From Colwellia psychrerythraea 34H (lineage in GTDB: Bacteria; Pseudomonadota; Gammaproteobacteria; Enterobacterales; Alteromonadaceae), in the NCBI RefSeq assembly GCF_000012325.1, contig NC_003910.7, positions 2,852,001 to 2,916,000 of the forward strand: DNA of 64,000 nucleotides, given 5' to 3'. This document shows, in pieces, positions 57,584 to 64,000 of this stretch (its first letter is position 1; each line of letters begins with the position of its first letter). Below the pieces are notes generated by a model, which saw only the letters and a program-made list of their open reading frames with translations, had not been told where the DNA came from and made no database searches. The translations under genes were made by a program, and so were the position numbers.

Positions 57584-58918
57584 TTAAAATGAATAACTCA
57601 CTTGTGCAATAATAGCCTCAACTACTGGATAAATATCTTGTCCGCTTAACGCATTCGGATCAGTAAATCCTGCATTAGTTGGCGTTTGACGATAATATTC
57701 AAGCCTGAAAGAAAGTTCATTTCCCCCATTAAGTACCACACCATATTTTGCGCCGACAGTAATTGCTGTCATTTCGCCAATACGATAATCGGCGCTAACA
57801 AAACCTATAGGTGCTTGCTCATCAATAACATATGGCTGGTAAAAATCAGCTTCACTTTGTTGGTAAAATCGAATATGCGGTTCAATATAACTTGTTGCGC
57901 CAACAGGAATAGTAAAGCGAGTATCAATAGTATGAGAATTAATTCCCCAGTCATCCCACATATAGCGATAAGAGACGTCTGCAACCGTATTAAGTAAGCT
58001 ATCATCAAAATTATATTTAGCTTGCATAAAGGTACTCTGCTTTACCCTGGAATCTGGGCGACTTTCATATATATAATCTTGTGCTAACCCGTCAGTATTT
58101 AACACACTAACTACTTTAAAGGGGTCTGTTAAATAACCGTCAACCATTGAATATGAATAATTAAATGCGGTGATCATACGACGGTTTATCACTTGGGTAA
58201 CACCAACAAGAATATCAGCTGTACTCTTATCATCACTATCCCCTATCCTGGTTTTAGCGAATTCAGCGTCCCACTCGGGTGAACTAGAGTCCCCAACTAA
58301 CATTGATGAGTGCGGCTTTGGAATACCTCCTTCTGGGGTAAATGTATCTTGAAAGTAGCTTAAACCCATTGAAACAGTGGTATTTTTTTTATTAAAGTCA
58401 TAAGCTAAATTTCCATTAACACCTAAAGACAAATAATCATATTCTTTAGAAAAATGTCCACCGACACTACCGGTAATATTATCCGATAATGGTTGTGTCC
58501 ATTGGGCATTAAGTTGAACACGGGTATCATGGAATGTATCATCCAGCGGTGTTTCTCCTGCGGGTGTAACATACTGACCATTACCTGAAGGACGAGTGAA
58601 TGTTTGCGCATTAGGTTGTGCAACCGCGCCGTTTGCTGATGCACCAGTTAGTGCATCAATCGTTAATTTCAGACTTAGAATTTCATCATTAGCAAAGGTT
58701 TTTGTGCCCGCAATAATCGCTTCAGTTGCACTCACTCTGTCTGCTTCCGAGTAAATCAAAAATGCACTATCAAATTGCCATTCGTCAGCTTCTGTTGCTT
58801 GCGCCACGCCAGCCGATAAAACACCCGTTCCAAGTAAAGCACTTGTCGCTAACGATAACGCTGCTTTTATATTAGGTTTTTTATTGGTTTTCTTACTTGT
58901 CTCATTTAGTTTATTCAT
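57584..58918 (-). CDS. DUF3570 outer-membrane beta-barrel protein
   Basis: A 444-residue protein. It has a long signal peptide (about 1-42, ending GVAQATEA), then many amphipathic strands ending SYSF, typical of an outer-membrane barrel. Near the mature N-terminus, residues 88-94 read DALTGAS, which fits the ApbE flavinylation pattern D-x-x-S/T-G-A-S/T. DUF3570 genes are commonly found with DUF4266, ApbE and thioredoxin genes, as here. TAATG overlap with the DUF4266 gene shows coupling. A role in extracytoplasmic electron transfer is inferred. Confidence 0.85.
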   Translation of the reverse strand: MNKLNETSKKTNKKPNIKAALSLATSALLGTGVLSAGVAQATEADEWQFDSAFLIYSEADRVSATEAIIAGTKTFANDEILSLKLTIDALTGASANGAVAQPNAQTFTRPSGNGQYVTPAGETPLDDTFHDTRVQLNAQWTQPLSDNITGSVGGHFSKEYDYLSLGVNGNLAYDFNKKNTTVSMGLSYFQDTFTPEGGIPKPHSSMLVGDSSSPEWDAEFAKTRIGDSDDKSTADILVGVTQVINRRMITAFNYSYSMVDGYLTDPFKVVSVLNTDGLAQDYIYESRPDSRVKQSTFMQAKYNFDDSLLNTVADVSYRYMWDDWGINSHTIDTRFTIPVGATSYIEPHIRFYQQSEADFYQPYVIDEQAPIGFVSADYRIGEMTAITVGAKYGVVLNGGNELSFRLEYYRQTPTNAGFTDPNALSGQDIYPVVEAIIAQVSYSF

Positions 58919-59199
58919 TAGTTACACCCGCACCCACCGCCGCCAAAACTTTTTCCGCCACTCGATGCTTCTTTAGAAAAATAGATATGATCATCTAAAG
59001 CGGCATCAATCGGGCTTGATGTTAGCGCCATTTCTTTTTTTGCTAACAAATCACGTTCCCAAGGCTCTACCCCTAAACTACTGCAGGCACTAAGACTGAC
59101 AGTGACAGCAGTTAATAAAGCAAGTTTAAATTTTGACACGTTCAATTTTGAAGTATTACCTTGCGATAACGTTTTAAATACAGGTTTATTCGCTTTCAT
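58918..59199 (-). CDS. DUF4266 lipoprotein with C-terminal CGC motif
   Basis: ATG 59199 is used; its first bases overlap the end of the TlpA gene. The 93-residue product has a lipoprotein signal ending VSLSAC (Cys near residue 39), then GVEPWERDLLAKKEMAL, the DUF4266 signature. A Gly-rich tail ends GGGGCGCN. The paired Cys at the extreme C-terminus could form a disulfide, bind metal or be processed. A thioredoxin-like gene is immediately upstream. The function of DUF4266 is unknown. Confidence 0.85.
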   Translation of the reverse strand: MKANKPVFKTLSQGNTSKLNVSKFKLALLTAVTVSLSACSSLGVEPWERDLLAKKEMALTSSPIDAALDDHIYFSKEASSGGKSFGGGGCGCN

Positions 59200-59746
59200 G
59201 ATTGTCTCGCTTTGTCTTGTTATGAGCCATGTTATGAGTCTTGTTAGGAATATCTTTAGAAAGAGTGGGTGATGATGAGTTGAGTAACCGTTTAATCTCA
59301 TCTTCATATTGATTTATTTTACCGGTAAAAAAACCACTGTGACGATATTTAATCACGCCATCACGGTTTATTAACATGCTTGTTGGCATGCCTTGAATAG
59401 AAAAATGTTTAGCTATAGTGCCTTTAGGATCATAAATAACAGCAAATGACGCTGGATTATCTTGTAGAAATTGTTGGGCGTTCGTTTCATCGGCATCCAA
59501 ATTTATACTGATTACAGTGAAACCTTGTTCCTTGAATTGCTGCTGAATTTTATTCATCCAAGGAAATGATTTAACACAAGGGCCACACCATGATGCCCAA
59601 AAATCAATATATACCACCTTACCTTCTTGCTTTAGCAACGCCTGTTCTAGGGACTGTTGAGGACTATCCACTTGTTCTGCTGCAGTGGCAGAAGCAGTAA
59701 AAGCTATTAAAAATAAAACCAAAGCGAGTGTTTTTTTCATCGACAT
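59186..59746 (-). CDS. TlpA-like periplasmic thioredoxin
   Basis: A 186-residue protein with a signal peptide (residues 1-22, ending ATAAE or just before) and a TlpA/ResA-type thioredoxin fold. The active site is WASWCGPCVKSFPW (CGPC, about residues 53-56), with cis-Pro in IQGMPTSMLINRDG. The C-terminal tail is polar. It would reduce disulfides in exported partners, most simply the CGC tail of the DUF4266 protein encoded next. It is first gene of the nine-gene operon. Confidence 0.9.
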   Translation of the reverse strand: MSMKKTLALVLFLIAFTASATAAEQVDSPQQSLEQALLKQEGKVVYIDFWASWCGPCVKSFPWMNKIQQQFKEQGFTVISINLDADETNAQQFLQDNPASFAVIYDPKGTIAKHFSIQGMPTSMLINRDGVIKYRHSGFFTGKINQYEDEIKRLLNSSSPTLSKDIPNKTHNMAHNKTKRDNHESE

Positions 59747-60064
59747 ATCCCTAGATGCTATTCATATAATTATTTTTAACAGTTTTAATAAAAAACCTTA
59801 AAACTACTTAGTGCCAGTAGCTTAAGATAGTAAACTTAACTAAAACTTAAGAAAATTAATTTTCAAATGAAGCGTTAACTAATCAAGCCAAATAATGGCT
59901 ATGCTTAAAATATTCGTCTTGCCTAAAGGCGTTTATAATTCCAGCTGAATCCTGCATCTTCAAGTGAAGCGGTTATATACCTTAGAAGTAAATTAACATT
60001 CCCTTAAAAATTACTTTTGTATATACTGAGCCGCCATGGTGATAATTAATGATTCGATTAGATA
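59747..60064. other. divergent region between the TlpA operon and a small exported gene
   Basis: No gene. It must contain the promoter of the nine-gene operon (leftward) and that of the small gene (rightward). The half copy of repeat family 1 (59884-59981) occupies its centre. Confidence 0.5.
59884..59981. repeat. half copy of MITE-like family 1
   Basis: The segment from GGCTATGCTTAAAATATTCG to CTGAATCCTGCATCTTCAAG matches the right half of the element at 24733-24996. There the same order reads GACTATGCTTAAATTATTTT and CTGAAATCCTGCACTTTGAA. The left half is missing. Confidence 0.65.
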
Positions 60065-60376
60065 ATGACTACTCATAAGGCTTTTGCTTTATTGTATTTT
60101 TTATTATGCTTTTGCTTTTTAAGTACAAGTTATGCTCAGCCTTGTTTAGCAGAAACTGACTTAACTAACGAATATAATTACCAATTTTCATTGGAAGAAT
60201 CCCTTGAAGAAACCGCCCTTTTAAACAGTAATTCCTATATAAAACCGTTTGACCACGCGACTCAGCTTTTTAAAGTCAAACCAGTAGAAAACCATATAAA
60301 TCATACCTTGCCTTGCTGTAATCGTGGTCCCCCTTCGAATACCCTTATTAAACAGCAACCAATACTAGCTACCTAA
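60065..60376 (+). CDS. small exported protein, unknown
   Basis: A 103-residue protein with a clear signal peptide (about 1-24, ending TSYAQ). It has a mature part without recognised domain and a CC pair in TLPCCNRGPP near the C-terminus. No ribosome site is strong. It lies 379 bp ahead of the antiporter gene, with a repeat between, so it is not obviously co-transcribed. Coding status rests on the signal peptide and length. Confidence 0.45.
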   Translation: MTTHKAFALLYFLLCFCFLSTSYAQPCLAETDLTNEYNYQFSLEESLEETALLNSNSYIKPFDHATQLFKVKPVENHINHTLPCCNRGPPSNTLIKQQPILAT

Positions 60377-60525
60377 ACCACTTAGACATATGTGTTTCTA
60401 ATTCGACCTGAAACGGGCATCTTCATGTGATTTTGGTATTAGCCCTAGCACTAAATTAGTAGCACAAAGGCTTAGTATTTTCTTTTTTTATTAAGCAGGT
60501 ATTTCATTAACAATTAACTTGTTAA
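60377..60525. other. intergenic stretch before the family 1 repeat
   Basis: Nothing recognisable apart from general AT-richness; no terminator stands out after the small exported gene. Confidence 0.4.
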
Positions 60526-60723
60526 ATACCCGTTAACAATTAAGATGCAAGTTTCAGAGTGGTTGAGCAACTTCAATTCAAAGCGCTATGATTCATAATG
60601 GTTTTTCAGGAGAATATGCTACTCATTCTCTAATAAGCTACGCTCATGTAGCATCATTATGAATCACAGTAACGATGGACTGATTTAACTCCCACTGAAA
60701 TTCGCGTGAATGTTAACGAGTAT
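60526..60723. repeat. MITE-like element, family 1, second full copy (shorter)
   Basis: The left end ATACCCGTTAACAATTAAG and the inverted right end ATACTCGTTAACATTCACG share the family termini, followed by GTTTCAG/ATTTCAG. The interior shares AATTCAAAGCGCTATGAT and AATCACAGTAACGATG with the copy at 24733. It has its own hairpin with GCTAC/GTAGC arms. It lies in the leader region of the antiporter gene. Confidence 0.7.
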
Positions 60724-60755
60724 CGAAGCCTCTTAACGCATTAGTAGCCCTTATC

Positions 60756-62000
60756 ATGATTAATACTGTTATTCTCATCTTAGTTATCATCAGCTTTTTG
60801 ATGATCATTACTGAAGACCTAATTCACATCAACAAAGCTAAAACCACACTTTTTTTTGGTACCCTTTGTTGGATTCTTGCTTTTATTTTTCCAATAAACA
60901 ATAACCTAGCAAGTGAAACGACCCACCAACTTAACGAAAATCTACTTGAAATTGCCACCTTATGGTTGTTCCTAATGTCGGCAATGACTTTTGTTGCTTA
61001 CTTAAACAGCAAAGGTTTTATTTCTGCACTAGTACAAAGAATATTACCTGAAAGGATATCTGAGCGTGGGTTAATGTTTGTCATTGCCATTTTTGCATTT
61101 GTCTTTTCCTCCTTTGCCGATAATGTTACTGCAACCTTAGTGTCTATTGCGGTGGTGATGAATTTACAATTAGAGGTAAAAAAACGATTAAAATATGCCA
61201 CGTTAATTATATTTTCGGTTAACAGCGGTGGTGTTTCACTTATTACTGGTGATGTAACTACCTTGATGATATTTCTAGAAAATAAAGTGACTATTTCGAA
61301 TCTACTCATTCTAATTTTACCTTCTTTTTTAGGCGTATTAACGTTAGCAAGTTTATTATCAATGAAACTATCCGGAGAAGTGAAATTAGCACAAACACGT
61401 ATTAAGATTGCAAAATCCGATATCGTCATTGCACTCATATTTGTATTAACTATTTCAGGTACGCTACTCGCCAATGTACTATTTCATATTCCACCTGTAT
61501 TAACTTTCTTGTTTGGTTTATCTATTATGTTTTTAGTTGCAAACCTATTACCTAATAAAAATAATCAAGATGCTTTAAATTATATAAGGGAAGTTGAATA
61601 TGATGCCCTACTCTTCTTTTTAGGCGTGCTATTACTGGTAGGTATTTTAAAAGAAATTGGCGTACTTAATGGTTTTACTCAGCTATATCAATATTTACCT
61701 GCCATTACCGTAAACTATTTAGTTGGTTTCATGTCCTCTGTAATCGACAACGTGCCCTTAACGGCTGCGTTATTAAAATCAGGTGTTGATATGAAAATCA
61801 CCGAGTGGTTAATGTTAACTTATGCAACTGGCGTTGGCGGTTCAATCCTAGTTATTGGCTCAGCCGCTGGGATTATCGCGATGAGTAAAGTTAAAGGGTT
61901 GAATTTCATTAGTTACTTACGAAATGCTATTTATTTAATTATTGCATATACCGTAGGTTATATTGGTGTTTATTTCGCAGCGAATTGGGCGCTCGCTTAA
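60756..62000 (+). CDS. nhaD: NhaD-type sodium/proton antiporter
   Basis: A 414-residue inner-membrane protein with about eleven helices. NhaD/IT-superfamily motifs are visible: FVFSSFADNVTATLVSIAVV (about 113-132), FSVNSGGVSLITGDVTTLMI, FLGVLLLVGILKEIG and VGFMSSVIDNVPLTAALLKS. The two repeated D-N-hairpins are the ion-binding halves. It exports Na+ or Li+ in exchange for protons, useful in a marine host. Gene symbol is by family. Confidence 0.9.
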   Translation: MINTVILILVIISFLMIITEDLIHINKAKTTLFFGTLCWILAFIFPINNNLASETTHQLNENLLEIATLWLFLMSAMTFVAYLNSKGFISALVQRILPERISERGLMFVIAIFAFVFSSFADNVTATLVSIAVVMNLQLEVKKRLKYATLIIFSVNSGGVSLITGDVTTLMIFLENKVTISNLLILILPSFLGVLTLASLLSMKLSGEVKLAQTRIKIAKSDIVIALIFVLTISGTLLANVLFHIPPVLTFLFGLSIMFLVANLLPNKNNQDALNYIREVEYDALLFFLGVLLLVGILKEIGVLNGFTQLYQYLPAITVNYLVGFMSSVIDNVPLTAALLKSGVDMKITEWLMLTYATGVGGSILVIGSAAGIIAMSKVKGLNFISYLRNAIYLIIAYTVGYIGVYFAANWALA

Positions 62001-62263
62001 CAATTACAGCCACTAAATTATCGTTATCCTCGCGGTTATAAATGGATATCAAAGCTTTTGTAAAATTGAGGTGTTTTAGTGGTTGTTACTTATTTAAGGT
62101 TCATATCGACCGAACAGTCAAACATGGTTTTAACAATAAATCGATAGGACAAGTGCATAACGAAAAGGCTCTGTTTAGTGGGAGTCGCCGCTTATACTTT
62201 ATTGAAGGAAAACTCAGTTTTTTTAACTGAACGTAAATAACCGAAAAAGTTCTCCGTGAATAA
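62001..62263. other. convergent gap between nhaD and the solute-binding gene
   Basis: A 62-codon frame (62042-62230) exists, but it has no ribosome site and no recognised similarity, so it is not called. No strong terminator was found. Confidence 0.4.
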
Positions 62264-63001
62264 CTACGAGGCTAAATACTTATCGTATATTTTTTGGAAC
62301 TCTCCACTTTCTTTTAAATACCTCAGTCCTAAATTAAAGTCGTCTCGTATTTGTTTGTCTCTAAATACTGGACGGTAATTCATTGGGTCTACTGTGATAA
62401 AATTATGCTCATCAACATCACTAATTTCTAATTCTTTCATTAACTCAATTTTATTAACAAAGTATTTGAAAATATAACGGTCACAGAGCACCACATCGAA
62501 TCGCCCTAGTTGTAATAATTCAACTTGTTTTAATTGATCACTGACGCCAAAAAATCGGTTTTCTTTAACGACATTGTTTAACCAGTCGGGATATCGTTTT
62601 TCCGCGCCTTGAAAGGAAGCAACGTGAAGGGAGTCTAAGTCACTCGGTTTATTTATTGTAATATTTCTACTTTTAAGGGTAATAAAAATATTGTCATAAA
62701 TAACGGCCGGATTCGCATAAAAACCATCCTTTAAATGAACGCCCATATCGCCCATCGCAGCATCGACCTGATTCTGACGAAAAGCGATAGGAACTCGACC
62801 TAAAGGAAAGTACAAAGGTTTTAGTGTATGTCCCTTATATGCCAAAGCAGCAGATATGATATCAATTTCAATCCCAGAATTACTTGTTTCAATAATATAA
62901 GGAGGGATCTCTTGGCTAAACGCCATTAAGACTTCGTGAGCGCTAGCTTTACTGCACATTAATCCACTGATAAAAAGAAAACAGTATTTGAGTAATTTAA
63001 T
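62264..63001 (-). CDS. periplasmic solute-binding (SBP_bac_3-like) protein, probable ATT start
   Basis: The internal ATG at 62959 would cut a signal peptide in half. Extending the frame to ATT 63001 (after TTTGGA) restores IIKLLKYCFLFISGLMCSKASA, a full signal sequence. The first upstream stop lies four codons before that. The 245-residue product has the type 3 binding fold: IPPYIIETSNSGIEIDIISA, GRVPIAFRQNQVDAAMGDMG, DSLHVASFQGAEKRYPDWL, and GRFDVVLCDRYIFKYF. No permease gene is adjacent; it is an orphan amino-acid-binding or sensor-type protein. Confidence 0.75.
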   Translation of the reverse strand: MKLLKYCFLFISGLMCSKASAHEVLMAFSQEIPPYIIETSNSGIEIDIISAALAYKGHTLKPLYFPLGRVPIAFRQNQVDAAMGDMGVHLKDGFYANPAVIYDNIFITLKSRNITINKPSDLDSLHVASFQGAEKRYPDWLNNVVKENRFFGVSDQLKQVELLQLGRFDVVLCDRYIFKYFVNKIELMKELEISDVDEHNFITVDPMNYRPVFRDKQIRDDFNLGLRYLKESGEFQKIYDKYLAS

Positions 63002-63356
63002 TATTATTCCAAAAATTTATCACATGATACCTATAAGCAGTATATAGCAGTATATTGCTAATGATCAAACCCCATCAGCTAATGTGCAATTGAATTATGT
63101 ATCCTATGACAAAGGCACAAATACAATCTCACCTAACTATTCAAATAACTCAAATCAAGACTGCTCTTTACTGAAAATACTCTATTCGCAAGAATATTAT
63201 ATAATTTATTGCTTATTTATCGAGCACTCATACAGTTTAGTGTAAAAACTTCACTTTTTGGCTTGATTTATTTGACCAACGTGGCACTGTGTACAGGCTG
63301 AATATGTATTCAGTCCACAATTCGATTCAAACAATAATTAAAGGAGTAGCGCTTCA
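63002..63356. promoter_or_regulatory. divergent promoter region between the binding protein and asnB
   Basis: AT-rich and non-coding. AGCAGTATATAGCAGTATAT (about 63037) is a short tandem repeat near the leftward start. An AAAGGAG ribosome site precedes asnB. No operator could be assigned. Confidence 0.45.
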
Positions 63357-64000
63357 ATGTGTTCAATCTTTGGTATATTAGATATAAAAACAGGTGCAGA
63401 TGCACTTCGTCCTACAGCGTTAGAATGTTCTCGTCTTTTACGTCACCGCGGTCCCGATTGGTCTGGAATTTATCACAGCGACAATGCCATATTAGTGCAT
63501 GAGCGTTTATCTATTGTTGATACTGAGCATGGTGCTCAACCTTTATACAATGGTGATAAAAGCAATGTACTTGCTGTTAACGGTGAGATTTATAACCACA
63601 AAGCATTAGCCAGTGCTTTAAACGTTGATTATGAATTTCAAACAGCCTCAGATTGTGAAGTTATTCTCCCTCTATATGAAGAATTTGGTGTTGAATTTGT
63701 TGACAAACTACAAGGTATGTTTGCCTTTATTGTGTACAACGAAAAAGATAACTCTTATTTAATAGCACGTGATCACATTGGTATTATTCCTTTGTACACG
63801 GGTTATGATAGTGAAGGTAACTTCTATGTTGCCTCAGAAATGAAAGCGTTAATGCCGATTTGTAAAACCGTTGAAGAATTTCCTCCTGGACATATTCTTG
63901 ATAGCCGTGTTGGGAAATTACAACAATATTACAAACGTAACTGGCAAGAATATGCCGCGATAAAAGATAATACCACTAGTACGACTAAAATTCGTGAAGC
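63357..64000 (+). CDS. asnB: asparagine synthase (glutamine-hydrolysing) AsnB, 5' part
   Basis: The first 214 codons are present, and the gene continues past the right edge. Cys2 in MCSIFGIL is the glutaminase nucleophile. LLRHRGPDWSGIYH, LVHERLSIVDTEHGAQPLY and LAVNGEIYNHKAL are the class II amidotransferase blocks of AsnB. They are followed by LQGMFAFIVYNEKDN and GIIPLYTGYDSEGNFYVASE. It makes asparagine from aspartate with ATP. AAAGGAG lies nine bases ahead of the ATG. The synthetase domain is outside the window. Confidence 0.97.
   Translation, partial: MCSIFGILDIKTGADALRPTALECSRLLRHRGPDWSGIYHSDNAILVHERLSIVDTEHGAQPLYNGDKSNVLAVNGEIYNHKALASALNVDYEFQTASDCEVILPLYEEFGVEFVDKLQGMFAFIVYNEKDNSYLIARDHIGIIPLYTGYDSEGNFYVASEMKALMPICKTVEEFPPGHILDSRVGKLQQYYKRNWQEYAAIKDNTTSTTKIRE

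Noticed and set aside
62042..62230. 62-codon plus-strand frame after nhaD
   Set aside because: No ribosome site, no signal or domain, unusual composition; a real gene is not excluded but not supported.

Overview
The window is AT-rich gammaproteobacterial chromosome. The backbone order serS-crcB-rarA-lolA-ftsK-lrp/ald-trxB-aat-bpt-infA, and families typical of marine Alteromonadales (DUF3087, DUF5062, probably DUF3083), point to a Colwellia-like psychrophile or a close relative. This placement comes from gene content and order read by eye, not from a database search. No rRNA, tRNA or CRISPR array was seen.

Region 1 (about 0.7-15.3 kb) is a cassette array of the chromosomal-integron type. Short, unrelated, mostly single genes lie on the minus strand and are separated by attC-like sites of about 85-95 bp whose outer cores read TAACAAG and GGCGTTA. 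No integrase gene is present, so locally it is an integron-less attC cluster (CALIN). Cargo includes DUF302, GrpB, an outer-membrane barrel, an S41 peptidase, DUF4019, a lipoprotein, a GST, a sterol-desaturase-like protein, a GNAT and a small membrane protein. One attC is split by an IS110-family element. Its 5' non-coding end looks like a complete bridge RNA: one guide matches the conserved attC core, and another matches the element's own right end. A D-amino-acid dehydrogenase / ornithine-cyclodeaminase-family / AraC module also lies inside the array.

Region 2 (15.8-28.8 kb) is housekeeping: serS, crcB, rarA, lolA and ftsK on the minus strand; divergent lrp and ald around a palindrome; then trxB, aat, bpt and infA. 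Region 3 (28.9-38.7 kb) is a tightly coupled recC-recB-recD operon.

Region 4 (39.2-43.9 kb) is a four-gene plus-strand operon: an amino-acid adenylating enzyme, a carrier protein, an LpxL-superfamily acyltransferase and an MsbA-like ABC exporter. The first three match the order and families of Vibrio cholerae almEFG (lipid A glycinylation, polymyxin resistance); the dedicated exporter is an addition.

Region 5 (43.9-52.2 kb) holds a Tic20-like DUF4870 protein, a moxR-DUF58-transglutaminase operon, aroG, and DUF5062 and DUF3083-like genes. Region 6 (59.7-52.2 kb, minus) is a nine-gene overlapping operon: TlpA thioredoxin, a DUF4266 lipoprotein with a C-terminal CGC motif, a DUF3570 barrel carrying a flavinylation-like motif, ApbE, an OmpR-type regulator and histidine kinase, an EfeO-like cupredoxin, an FTR1-like membrane protein and an outer-membrane-like protein. 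It looks like an envelope redox/metal system. Region 7 (60-64 kb) has a small exported protein, an NhaD antiporter, a solute-binding protein probably starting at ATT, and the 5' part of asnB.

Three families of inverted-repeat-ended intergenic elements (MITE-like) are scattered through the backbone. At least one family has more than one copy within the window.
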